41,711 nucleotides of DNA from a bacterium (GTDB lineage Bacteria > Patescibacteriota > Saccharimonadia > Saccharimonadales > JAGQNK01), in assembly GCA_029557815.1 (NCBI GenBank), contig JAKQHX010000049.1:1-41711 (forward strand). The letters are read 5' to 3'. Positions 26,759-35,874 of this stretch are shown here, piece after piece (position 1 is the first letter of the stretch; the number at the start of each line of letters is the position of its first letter). A program made the position numbers and the translations under genes. A model generated the notes under the pieces. The model was not told the DNA's origin, did no database searches, and worked only from the letters and a program-made list of their open reading frames with translations.

Positions 26759-27763
26759 TCAACTTTCTTGTGTAAGTAAATCGATTAAACACACTGCTGT
26801 GGCTTCTGCGTCGTGGCGGATTAATGAACGATGGATAAACGTATCGTTCTCGTTGCGACTCGCACCCTGATGTGCGAGGAATTTGCCGCCAATCGCCTGG
26901 TAGTCGGCACTCTGCAATGCCGACTTGTCTACATGAACCGGAAATTCTCCGTCAAGCGCGTATGCCTCAAGCAATCGTTTAGTAGGCTTGTCTGTGTTAA
27001 ATAGCACGGTATCGATGGTTCCCTGGCCTATGAGCCTTTCTAACTCCGAGACGTAATCGTGAACCGTGAAGTCAGCAGTGTGATTCGGCTTGTTAATGAG
27101 ATTACAAACGTACACCACCCGGGCCCGAGCCTCAGATAAAGCCTCTTTTACGCCATTGACCAGTAGTGCTGGCATGAGTGATGCGTATAAATTCCCGGGC
27201 GCTATGACTATCAAATCCGCTCGAGCTATCGCAGATTTGGCTGCTGGGCTAATAGCTGCATCCGGCTCAAGCCAAAGCATCGGTGCGTCACGTTTGCCGC
27301 TAAACGAAGTTTTTTCGATCGTATACTGCCCAACTATTTGCCGATCGTGCAACTTCATACAAAGCTTGCAGTTAGTTAACGTCATTGGCACAACTTTGCC
27401 GCGAATATTCAAAACTTTGCTGGCGACTTTCACCGCCTCGGCAAAGTCATTCGTAGTCATTTCAACCGTACTAAGGAAAAGATTGCCGAATGAATGCCCT
27501 TCCCAGGAGCTACCGGCAGGATAGCGATAGTTAAATAGTGTACGAAGCTCTTCGGATGACTCACTGAGTGCCACCAAGCACTGCCGTATATCTCCAGGCG
27601 GCAATACACCGAACTCATCACGCAGTTGCCCCGTCGAGCCCCCGTCATCAGCCATATTTACGAGAGCTGTGATGTTCTTGGTGTGCTTCTTAAGTGCCTG
27701 TAATAGTGTAAAGCTGCCTGTGCCGCCGCCGATAACAACGATGCGAGGATTCAACTTTTCCAT
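26759..27763 (-). CDS. YvcK/CofD-family (GlmR-like) protein
   Basis: RIVVIGGGTGSFTLLQALKKHTKNITALVNMADDGGSTGQLRDEFGVLPPGDIRQCLVALS; GNLFLSTVE; LIVIAPGNLYASLMPALLVNGVKEAL. Confidence 0.95.
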   Translation of the reverse strand: MEKLNPRIVVIGGGTGSFTLLQALKKHTKNITALVNMADDGGSTGQLRDEFGVLPPGDIRQCLVALSESSEELRTLFNYRYPAGSSWEGHSFGNLFLSTVEMTTNDFAEAVKVASKVLNIRGKVVPMTLTNCKLCMKLHDRQIVGQYTIEKTSFSGKRDAPMLWLEPDAAISPAAKSAIARADLIVIAPGNLYASLMPALLVNGVKEALSEARARVVYVCNLINKPNHTADFTVHDYVSELERLIGQGTIDTVLFNTDKPTKRLLEAYALDGEFPVHVDKSALQSADYQAIGGKFLAHQGASRNENDTFIHRSLIRHDAEATAVCLIDLLTQES

Positions 27764-27768
27764 ATACC

Positions 27769-29037
27769 TTAACCTTTATTGATATTTTTTATGCGAAGGG
27801 CAAACCACTTAGCGCTGGGACGAACCGTACGCCTCATACCATGGTCACGGTCGACTTTCACAAGCCCGAACTTCGGCCACCAGCCAAACTTCCATTCAAA
27901 ATTATCAAGCAGACTCCAGTGTAAATAGCCACGCAAATCCACCCCTTCACTTATGGCTTTTTCCATAGCTACAATGGTCTCTTCGAGCCACCATCGACGG
28001 TAGCCGTCCGAATCATCAGCGACACCGTTCTCGGTAATAAAAATTGGCTTCTTGTAGTGCGACCACGTCCTGAGCAACAACGGGTATAAGCCTTCTGGCT
28101 CCATGTACCAACCCAGATCACTGAGTGGCACTTTGGGGTTGTTTCGCCAGAAACCCTTGTAGTAATCACTAAAGTAATAATTAAACCCAACAAAATCCTG
28201 TTGTTTGCGACAACGGTTCAGAAACCACCAATTCCAATAATAGCGCATCCACTTAGTCGATATAGTGTCAATAAAGCTGTGTGGCCGTTTGGCTTGGATA
28301 TTAGCCAATTGGGCGGCTAAGCCGATTTGCAGGCTTGGCTTATGGTTCTTCAGAATTTTGTAGGCTCTCTTATGAGCCGCCAACAGGTTGAAATATACCC
28401 TTGAGGCATGAGCCACACCCTTTTCCTGGGGTGGCCACTCCCCTATCGCGTAACTCAGCGTCGTATAGACATTGGGTTCATTGAGCGTGATGACATATGT
28501 CAAATCTTCGGTCAGCTCTTCGGCGACCTTTTTCACGAAGCGCTCGAAATACTTCAGGTTACTTCGCTTTACGAAGCCGCCTTTGTCAGTGAACCACGTC
28601 GGCATCGTCCAGTGCCATAGGTTTGCAAACGGCTCAATGCGCCGGGCACGGAGCTCACGTATATATTCTCTGTAGTGTTCAATAGCAGCCTCATCCCACT
28701 TCCCTTCCTCAGGCTCGAGACGCGCCCATTCGATACCGAAACGAAACGCATTGAGATTCAGCTGCTCAATAATATCGAAGTCTTCTTTGTACCGCTTGTA
28801 GTGTTCAACTCCACGCCCAGATACGTAGTTGTTGGGATCTTCGGCCTGCTCTTTTATAGCTTGCCATGACGGCAAGGCCCCAAGCCGCTGATGTGCCGTT
28901 TGGGCTAGTTCTTTTGCGTGCGCCAGCTCCCAGACCGTCCACTGGTTCTCGCTACCACCGTCAACCTGGTGGCCCGCCGTACTCGCTCCCCAGAAAAAAT
29001 GTTTCGGAAATATTTTGTCATTATTGTTTTCATTCAT
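27769..29037 (-). CDS. Glycoside hydrolase family 1 (beta-glucosidase-like)
   Basis: FFWGASTAGHQVDGG; LNAFRFGIEWARLEPEEG; acid/base TLNEPN; nucleophile ITENG; DLRGYLHWSLLDNFEW. Confidence 0.95.
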   Translation of the reverse strand: MNENNNDKIFPKHFFWGASTAGHQVDGGSENQWTVWELAHAKELAQTAHQRLGALPSWQAIKEQAEDPNNYVSGRGVEHYKRYKEDFDIIEQLNLNAFRFGIEWARLEPEEGKWDEAAIEHYREYIRELRARRIEPFANLWHWTMPTWFTDKGGFVKRSNLKYFERFVKKVAEELTEDLTYVITLNEPNVYTTLSYAIGEWPPQEKGVAHASRVYFNLLAAHKRAYKILKNHKPSLQIGLAAQLANIQAKRPHSFIDTISTKWMRYYWNWWFLNRCRKQQDFVGFNYYFSDYYKGFWRNNPKVPLSDLGWYMEPEGLYPLLLRTWSHYKKPIFITENGVADDSDGYRRWWLEETIVAMEKAISEGVDLRGYLHWSLLDNFEWKFGWWPKFGLVKVDRDHGMRRTVRPSAKWFALRIKNINKG

Positions 29038-29058
29038 CTAGCCAGCATTATACCAGTC

Positions 29059-29772
29059 CTAACGATATTCGGGGTTTTCAAAATCAAAGCGCGTACCGGC
29101 ATCCCACGCTGTGCGTTGGTTGCCGTGCGCCGGTACCCCACCGGTATCCTTCAGTATTTTGGCAAAGTGCAACAGGTTCCAGGTCATAAACGTTACGTTT
29201 CGGTTCGTAAAGTCGTTTTCCGGACCGCCGGATCCTTCCTCGGAATAGCTTGGTCCTGGCCCGGCTGGACCGACCCAATAGGCATCTGCTTGCGGCGGTA
29301 TAGTGAAACCGACGTGCTGAAGACTATAGAGAATGTTCATCGCGCAATGCTTGGCACCATCTTCGTTGCCGGTGATAATCGTGCCACCAACCTTGCCATA
29401 GTATGCATACTGCCCGGCGTCGTTCAGTTCACCGGAATTTGCATACAGCCGTTCAATAAGCTTTTTTGTCTGCGAACTGTTATCTCCCAGCCATATCGGT
29501 CCGGCTATAACTACGATATCTGCATCTTTCACTCTCTTATACAGGTCCGGCCATTCGTCAGTCTTCCAGCCATGCTCCCGCATATCCGGATAGACGCCAG
29601 TCGCAATGTCATAATCAATCGGACGTATGGCCTCTGTTTTTACACCTTGCTTATCCATAATCTTTTTACTGACTTCGAGCAGCGCATCGGTATTGCTCGA
29701 CTCAGGTGATTTCTTGAGCGTGCAATTAAAAAACAGCGCCCTCAAACCAGAATAATCCTGTCGTTGACCCAT
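29059..29772 (-). CDS. NAD(P)H-dependent FMN reductase / flavodoxin-like oxidoreductase
   Basis: ALFFNCTLKKSPESSNTDALLEVSKKIM; DADIVVIAGPIWLGDNSSQTKKLIERL; KVGGTIITGNEDGAKH. Confidence 0.88.
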   Translation of the reverse strand: MGQRQDYSGLRALFFNCTLKKSPESSNTDALLEVSKKIMDKQGVKTEAIRPIDYDIATGVYPDMREHGWKTDEWPDLYKRVKDADIVVIAGPIWLGDNSSQTKKLIERLYANSGELNDAGQYAYYGKVGGTIITGNEDGAKHCAMNILYSLQHVGFTIPPQADAYWVGPAGPGPSYSEEGSGGPENDFTNRNVTFMTWNLLHFAKILKDTGGVPAHGNQRTAWDAGTRFDFENPEYR

Positions 29773-29804
29773 CTTGACCCCTCCTTACCCAAATATTGTA
29801 CAGG

Positions 29805-30524
29805 TTAGGCCTTTGCCCGAGCAGCAAGATAAAATACTTTTTGTTCGGCCGGCAGTCGTTCGATGGCATATCGCAACTGGGTCCGGGGCATTTCGTGGGC
29901 ATGCTTATCAAGGAAATCTGTAAGTAATTGCTCGTCAACCCGTTTACCTACTTCCCGCAGCATCCAGCCGACAGCCTTCTGGACAAGATCGCGCTCGTCA
30001 TGAAGTAGAATCTCGGCCAAGTCCAGTGTCGTTAGCGGATCACCCTTTTTGATATAGCGGAATGTACTTAGGATAGCCACGCGTTTTTCCCAAATATCAC
30101 TGCTTTTAGCGAGTGTGTGTAACAATTTTCTATCGGCGTTCTCCAAATGTGCGCCCACCACATGTTCGGCCGATACGTCTATGATATCCCAACTATTTAT
30201 CCGGCCTATCCGGACATTTTTCATATAAAGGTCAAATATGTTCTGCTTTTCATCGTCACTCGCATTCGGGTAGGCATTAGCAAGCATAATCACTGCTGCT
30301 ACCCTATGTTCATGAACTGCACTATCTAGTAATTTTTGCACCTCTTGCAATGGTAGGCCACGAAAGGTTTTGCAAACCTGACGTGTCAGCGGCACCTTCA
30401 CCCCAATGAAAACGTCGCCCTCGCCATATTGTCCTGGCCCCGTTTTGAAGAACCGTTGCAACACTGGTACGTTATCAGTTACGGCATGGCTTTGCAGTGC
30501 TGCTTTTACATCATCTGCAGTCAT
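29805..30524 (-). CDS. AlkD-like HEAT-repeat DNA alkylation repair protein
   Basis: FFKTGPGQYGEGDVFIGVKVPLTRQVCKTFRGLP; SWDIIDVSAEHVVG; WEKRVAILSTF; DLVQKAVGWMLREVGK. Start taken at ATG 30524, 2 nt after the NYN stop. Confidence 0.92.
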   Translation of the reverse strand: MTADDVKAALQSHAVTDNVPVLQRFFKTGPGQYGEGDVFIGVKVPLTRQVCKTFRGLPLQEVQKLLDSAVHEHRVAAVIMLANAYPNASDDEKQNIFDLYMKNVRIGRINSWDIIDVSAEHVVGAHLENADRKLLHTLAKSSDIWEKRVAILSTFRYIKKGDPLTTLDLAEILLHDERDLVQKAVGWMLREVGKRVDEQLLTDFLDKHAHEMPRTQLRYAIERLPAEQKVFYLAARAKA

Positions 30525-30526
30525 TT

Positions 30527-31105
30527 TCAAGAGGTTGGTTTCCGCCGTTTGTGATCAAAGTAAGCTAGTTCCCGCCGTGACTGGTCGATACGATCAACGT
30601 ACTTGTCATAGGCGTTATAGAGACCAGAGTAGTGTCCGCTAGGTGCTAGTAGTTTCAGCAACTTACCCTCTTGCTCCAAATACTCCACCAGTGAGTAAAA
30701 ATCGCCGTCACCAGAAACAATAACAGCCTTGTCGTAGTTTTTTAGCTCTTTCATGGCCCACAACACCAAGTCTGCATCGATGTTACCTTTGGTCTTTTTT
30801 TCTTCTTCTCTGTCGGATTTATCCTTTGGATCAGTTTTTTCTGTCACCTCTGGACGCGGCCTGGTCATGTCAAAAGTCGGCTTTAGAACGACCATGTAGC
30901 CAGTGTCGTGTAGTTGGACGTACATGTCCTCGAACTCCGGCACATAACCAATGAACATAAAGGCTTTTGTTACGCCGTATTTTTCTGTCAGATGTTCGCG
31001 AAATTTGCGCCAATCCATTTTCCAGCCTAGCCGCTGAGTACTGATGTTCAGGTTCTGGCTATCAATAAAAGCGTAGATATTTTTCTTTTTCCGGCGGCGT
31101 CTCAT
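30527..31105 (-). CDS. NYN-domain (PIN-like) protein
   Basis: NIYAFIDSQNLNIS; acidic sites and SGDGDFYSLVEYLEQEGKLLKLLAP typical of NYN/LabA proteins. Confidence 0.9.
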   Translation of the reverse strand: MRRRRKKKNIYAFIDSQNLNISTQRLGWKMDWRKFREHLTEKYGVTKAFMFIGYVPEFEDMYVQLHDTGYMVVLKPTFDMTRPRPEVTEKTDPKDKSDREEEKKTKGNIDADLVLWAMKELKNYDKAVIVSGDGDFYSLVEYLEQEGKLLKLLAPSGHYSGLYNAYDKYVDRIDQSRRELAYFDHKRRKPTS

Positions 31106-31118
31106 ACCATTAGTCTAT

Positions 31119-31499
31119 CTACCTATGGCCTGCGATACAAATCATATTGCCGCTGGGATCCTTGAACCAGGCCGCTTTGTAGTTGCCCGTCACATACATT
31201 TTGTCTTCGGCTACAATTTTCTTACCACGACTATCACGAAGCTCGAATTTTACGCCACGCCCTTTCAATATCTGTACGAGTTTTTCGGGGTCAGGTACCA
31301 GCCAGATAACAGCCGGTGTCTTACTCGTGCCCGCAAATTCTGATACATATAAGGCAAACCGGGTGCCGCCCGCGTGATACCACACACCCATTTCATCTTC
31401 GTCAATAATGTCCATGCCAAGCGTTCTACTATAAAAGTCTATCGACTTCCTTAAATCTTTCACGGGGATAGTCGCGTATAACGGTATATCGCTTAGCAT
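31119..31499 (-). CDS. VOC-family (glyoxalase/bleomycin-resistance-like) protein
   Basis: IPLYATIPVKDLRKSIDFYSRTLGMDIIDEDEMGVWYHAGGTRFALYVS; AAWFKDPSGNMICIAG. Start taken at MLSDIPLY. Confidence 0.9.
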   Translation of the reverse strand: MLSDIPLYATIPVKDLRKSIDFYSRTLGMDIIDEDEMGVWYHAGGTRFALYVSEFAGTSKTPAVIWLVPDPEKLVQILKGRGVKFELRDSRGKKIVAEDKMYVTGNYKAAWFKDPSGNMICIAGHR

Positions 31500-31561
31500 G
31501 GCGAAACCTTTCGCTTGGGCTACAAAAGAGCCTATTTTCAATATACTCCTTTTTGCGATGT

Positions 31562-33100
31562 TTATCTGCGTTTTTCTAGGATCCGTATAGCATCCTCACC
31601 AAAGTGCTTTTTGAGCCGGGCGCGAATAGAGCCGGGATGACGTCCAAAAACTTTGGTAAGCTCCTTGACCGATATGCTAGCCTCGGCATCGAACAGCTTC
31701 ACAAGTTTCGCGTCATCAGACTCCGCCCACGGTTTGTACGCGTTCGGGTATTTTTCACGCATTTTATCGACTTTTTCACTCCATGTCCCAGGCGTTTGCG
31801 GCATCCTTGCGGTTTCTTTTTCACGCTGTCTAGCACGCTCCCGCAAATATTCAAATCGCGCGGCATCCTGCGCCGAACGGCTGCGCAAAGTCTCATCAAT
31901 CTCCAGCGCAACCGGACTAACGCGCAGTGCCATCTGATTGATACCGGCCAGACTGAGTGTCTCCAGGCTCCGCACCCTCGACAGAGCGACGTAACCCATC
32001 CCCTCTACGAACGCCCTGCGCAGATCGACACGCGCGGCATCCAATGTCATGCCCTGGCTTTTGTGTACGGTAATTGCCCAGGCCAGACGAAGTGGAATCT
32101 GACTCAAGCTCGCCCGTTTCTTATCCCCATCGCGTAGCTCCCAGGTTTCGGGGGTTATGGTAATTGTGCGTCCATTTTTTAGCTCGATAACCGGATATCC
32201 TGTATCGTTTTCAAAATCGATGACAACCCCAAGCGAACCGTTGACGTACTTTTTCTCCGGGTTGTTGCGAATACACATCACAAACGCACCTTTTTTGAGT
32301 ACAAGCTCTTCTTGTGCCAAGCACGATCTCTTAAGCGTATCGACATACGTAGATTTGCCACTGGTGTCCATAGCATAGACATGCGCCTCGTCATCAAGCT
32401 GCTGTAGGCGCGCCTGGTTAATTGCGTCGACATCCACGTTTGTGGTGTGAAGCTCGGTGGCCTCATCAAACGGGTCATATGCACCACGACGCTGGAGTAG
32501 GGCCTCTGCATGCCGGCGGCGCACATCACCAGCCCTGATAGCGTTGAGAATTTCTAAAAATTCATCATCGTTTTGGCGATGCTGCTCGGTCAGATAGCAA
32601 ACTGCCGGGCTTAATCGCTGCCAGACGGTAGCGTTGACCACAAACCCACCTGGCCGGCTACCCTGACGCGTCACTGGCGGCAGCTGAAAGAAGTCACCAC
32701 ATAAAACAACCTGAATACCTCCGAACGGCTCGTCACTTTCGCGGACTTTCCGAGCTACCTCATCTACCATATCCAAGCGGTAGTCATGCAACATTGAAAT
32801 TTCATCGATAATAAGCACATCTGTTTTCCGGATCGTATCACGCCGGCCCTTCAAAAGCCCCTCGTAAAACTTGGCTGGCAGTTCGTCATGGATACCAATG
32901 CCACTCCACGAGTGAATCGTATTCCCGTTCAAGTGAGTTGCCGCCAAGCCAGTGGTAGCGGTCACAGACACGTGCTTGCCCGCAGCTTTTGATCGCCGGA
33001 TAAACTCATGCAGTACATACGTCTTGCCGGAACCGGCCGGTCCGGTCAGTAGCACGCTCTCACCCGTCCCCATAATCTCTAGTGCCAAGGCCTGATCCAT
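31562..33100 (-). CDS. PIF1-like helicase with C-terminal SANT/HTH-like tail
   Basis: Walker A LLTGPAGSGKTYVL; VLIIDEISML; VLCGDFFQLPPV; AWAITVHKSQGMTLDAARVDL; YVALSRVRSLETL; tail WAESDDAKLVKLFDAEASISVKELTKVFGRHPGSIRARLKK. Confidence 0.93.
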   Translation of the reverse strand: MDQALALEIMGTGESVLLTGPAGSGKTYVLHEFIRRSKAAGKHVSVTATTGLAATHLNGNTIHSWSGIGIHDELPAKFYEGLLKGRRDTIRKTDVLIIDEISMLHDYRLDMVDEVARKVRESDEPFGGIQVVLCGDFFQLPPVTRQGSRPGGFVVNATVWQRLSPAVCYLTEQHRQNDDEFLEILNAIRAGDVRRRHAEALLQRRGAYDPFDEATELHTTNVDVDAINQARLQQLDDEAHVYAMDTSGKSTYVDTLKRSCLAQEELVLKKGAFVMCIRNNPEKKYVNGSLGVVIDFENDTGYPVIELKNGRTITITPETWELRDGDKKRASLSQIPLRLAWAITVHKSQGMTLDAARVDLRRAFVEGMGYVALSRVRSLETLSLAGINQMALRVSPVALEIDETLRSRSAQDAARFEYLRERARQREKETARMPQTPGTWSEKVDKMREKYPNAYKPWAESDDAKLVKLFDAEASISVKELTKVFGRHPGSIRARLKKHFGEDAIRILEKRR

Positions 33101-33152
33101 CAGACTATTTAGTATAGCGAACCGCTTACGTTTTTTCTGTTGTACTATTTTT

Positions 33153-34193
33153 CTACAGCACCTGTTTGAGCAACTCTTCTTCGTCCGGTTCCTTGATAAG
33201 CTTTTTGCTCTTTATCTCGTAGCGTAATCCTGTCAGCGGTGACTCCATATAGTCGTCATTGAGAAGGTTTACGAACTTATTCAGATCCTTGTCATCCATC
33301 AGGATGATTGCTCCGTTATCGTCCAACATCAGCTCAATACCAATATCATCAGCATGTTCGAGTAACTTTTCCTGATTCGTGATAGTCGGGTCAAGTTTCT
33401 GCAGTTTGTTAACAAGCGCTTTTTTGCCTTTGACCATCGCTTCCAGGGATTCTTCCTGGTAGCTTAGCTTATACGTCTCGCCAATCATTTTCATCTTGGC
33501 GATAGCAATACCGTACTTTTTGGCATTGTATCCAAACAAGCTTTCGAGTTTGGCCGGATTAAATACATAGATGTCTTGGTCCAGCACGAGCAGCTGGTTG
33601 TCGGCCGGAATCTGTAGCGAACCATCAGCATCAAATGGCACGAATCTTCCGTCCTTCATGAGCCAGGCGGTACTGCCCTTCATGAGTGATGAGCCAGGCA
33701 GTGACTTGATAATATAGAACGGCTTCTTGAGCTCGGGATGGCTACAGCGCACAAGCACTCCCTTGATACGCTTGAAATCATGCTCCTCTTCAACGAAAGA
33801 CTCAATTTCGTGCTCCTGAGTCTTGAGCCAACTCAGCAGTACGCGGGCGCTGTCGACGTTCTTCAGCCGCGTACGCTGCAACACCTTACCCTCAGCCTCG
33901 CCCTCTTCAAACTCACGGACGATCAAACCTTCTTCCGCACCGGTCAAAACGTACTCCAGCAGATTATCAATGAGTAGTGGTTCCAAGGTTTTACGCAAAT
34001 CTTTGCTGACGTTCGTTTTGTACACCACGTAGTTCTTATTGAACAGAAATATCTCTATGCGCAATTCTTCTTTTATTGGCACGAGGTTATTCGCCCACAA
34101 AAACACATCGGATGTTTCATAGTTTTCTTCGGCGCGGATTTCTGCTTTTTCCGCATTTGTTCGTTCCGTAGTTTCTGGTTGTACGTCTTCCAA
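33153..34193 (-). CDS. DUF4868/KwaB-like protein (tentative)
   Basis: Layout resembles DUF4868: PFYIIKSLPGSSLMKG...FVPFDADGSLQIPADNQLLVLDQDIYVFNPAKLESLFGYNAKK. Recognised from memory of the family pattern only. Confidence 0.55.
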   Translation of the reverse strand: MEDVQPETTERTNAEKAEIRAEENYETSDVFLWANNLVPIKEELRIEIFLFNKNYVVYKTNVSKDLRKTLEPLLIDNLLEYVLTGAEEGLIVREFEEGEAEGKVLQRTRLKNVDSARVLLSWLKTQEHEIESFVEEEHDFKRIKGVLVRCSHPELKKPFYIIKSLPGSSLMKGSTAWLMKDGRFVPFDADGSLQIPADNQLLVLDQDIYVFNPAKLESLFGYNAKKYGIAIAKMKMIGETYKLSYQEESLEAMVKGKKALVNKLQKLDPTITNQEKLLEHADDIGIELMLDDNGAIILMDDKDLNKFVNLLNDDYMESPLTGLRYEIKSKKLIKEPDEEELLKQVL

Positions 34194-34308
34194 TTTCGAG
34201 CTCCAAATTACAGCCCCTTATTATCATGAGGCGATTATGTAGATAATCAATGTGCCCTATTCTACCGGAAAACCCTACCAAACAATGCTGTAAAATTAGC
34301 CTTGTTGC

Positions 34309-34851
34309 TTATGTGACGTTTTTTTTGGCACGCTTCATGTATTCGGAATATGTCATAAAAGATTTGGTGTCTTTTACTTTGTCGACGAACAAGGTTCCGT
34401 TCAGATGATCGACTTCATGCTGTATGACGTGTGCAGGAAAGCCTTTGAATTCCCGGTGATGCTGGACGCCTTTTTCGTCAAAATATGTTACTTTCACCCT
34501 TTTGTACCTCGGTACCTGTGCGAACAAACCTGCTTTTCCCGGCCCGCAGCTAATGCAACCTTCCCACATCGGGTATTTCCGAGCGGATGTTTCCGTGATT
34601 TTGGGATTTATCAGTACGGCTTCGAATCGTTCCACTTTTTTACGATGTGGCAATGGCCTGATCGAGATTACAGCAAGCGCTATTGACTCGCCCACTTGTG
34701 GAGCCGCCAAACCCACGCCCAGCTCCTTTGCGGCTAACGTATGGTGCATGTCCGTTATGAGCTGCTGCAGCTTTGGCTGCAAAATTTCGTTTGGCAAAAT
34801 CTGCGCAGCCACTTTCCGCAGTATAGGATTACCGAATTCTGTGATTTGCAT
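34309..34851 (-). CDS. def: Peptide deformylase
   Basis: GVGLAAPQVG, EGCIS, QHEVDHLNG: all three metal-site motifs. Confidence 0.96.
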   Translation of the reverse strand: MQITEFGNPILRKVAAQILPNEILQPKLQQLITDMHHTLAAKELGVGLAAPQVGESIALAVISIRPLPHRKKVERFEAVLINPKITETSARKYPMWEGCISCGPGKAGLFAQVPRYKRVKVTYFDEKGVQHHREFKGFPAHVIQHEVDHLNGTLFVDKVKDTKSFMTYSEYMKRAKKNVT

Positions 34852-34876
34852 AGTTTGTAATTAATCCATAGATTCC

Positions 34877-35488
34877 TTATTCATGTACTGTTTCATGAAT
34901 ACCGTGCCTATACAAGCTAATTCCTAGCTGCTGACGACGGTACACGACAACTGCGGCAATTGCAGCGTTTATTACCAAAAAGTACACAGGATACAATAAG
35001 CTCTCTACCGAGTACGCAGTCAGTGAAGCGATGGTCATCAGCGGTCCAACAATAGCATACACAAACGTCTGCCACGTTTCCTCGTCCGGATCAATCCATG
35101 CATGCCGAAGCGTGGGCAATGCTCCTATCAGATCAATCAGGACCACCACAATAATCGCGGCAGCCGGCGAGTCAAGTGCCAGCCACAAAACTATGCCAGC
35201 GAGTGCCCCTGCCTGACACACAGCATCAAATCTCGTAAATTTCGCCACGCCGTATCTTAGCCCTAACAACACAACGGACATCACCCATATCATGACCGCA
35301 AAGGTTTGGATGGCCGTTTGCCACTCGCCTGCGACATACGCCGCGGCAGTCCCTACTCCAGTCAGTAGTGTCCAGTTGACCCATGAAACGATATTCGGCT
35401 TGGTCTTCCTCAAAATGATATCAACGAGATACGGCATCGCCGCCAACAACGTGGCTACAGCTCCCACTATCGCCAAAACGTCTTTCAT
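34877..35488 (-). CDS. Multi-TM membrane protein, PQ-loop-like
   Basis: Six or so hydrophobic helices, two similar halves (MPYLVDIILRKTKPNIVSWVNWTLLTG / ALPTLRHAWIDPDEETWQTFVYAIVG). Confidence 0.7.
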   Translation of the reverse strand: MKDVLAIVGAVATLLAAMPYLVDIILRKTKPNIVSWVNWTLLTGVGTAAAYVAGEWQTAIQTFAVMIWVMSVVLLGLRYGVAKFTRFDAVCQAGALAGIVLWLALDSPAAAIIVVVLIDLIGALPTLRHAWIDPDEETWQTFVYAIVGPLMTIASLTAYSVESLLYPVYFLVINAAIAAVVVYRRQQLGISLYRHGIHETVHE

Positions 35489-35531
35489 GGTGCACTTATC
35501 ATATCAGATACGGCTCTTGTATAATAAAGGC

Positions 35532-35822
35532 ATGGCCAAGCATCAAGAGTATTGGTTCAAACGCCGTCGTTATGGCTGGGGATGGACACCTGCCACTTGG
35601 CAGGGTTGGTTATCTATCCTAGCATTCCTTTCCGTAGTAGTAGGTGCTGGATTGCAGCTGCCGCCAAAGCCCCAACAACCACGCGGCGGTGAGCTGGCCG
35701 GCCTTTTCGTTATACTCATCGGCAGTACTGTCATATTGACACTTATCAGTTATGCAAAAGGCCCCTCCCCACGCTGGCGCTGGGGCAAAAAGCCGTCTGA
35801 CGACCCAAGTGAAGACATTTAG
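35532..35822 (+). CDS. Small two-TM hypothetical protein
   Basis: MAKHQEYWFKRRRYGWGWTPATWQGWLSILAFLSVVVGAGLQLP...; start taken at ATG 35532. Confidence 0.8.
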   Translation: MAKHQEYWFKRRRYGWGWTPATWQGWLSILAFLSVVVGAGLQLPPKPQQPRGGELAGLFVILIGSTVILTLISYAKGPSPRWRWGKKPSDDPSEDI

Positions 35823-35874
35823 TTTTCATTCATAAATATTTTACTTATATTATCATTTGTGTTAAAATATATGG

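Noticed and set aside
28918-29709. 263-aa plus-strand ORF
   Set aside because: Antisense to the well-supported GH1/FMN-reductase genes; low-quality Arg/Cys/Ser-rich composition.
31604-32137. 177-aa plus-strand ORF
   Set aside because: Antisense to the PIF1-like helicase, no recognisable motif.
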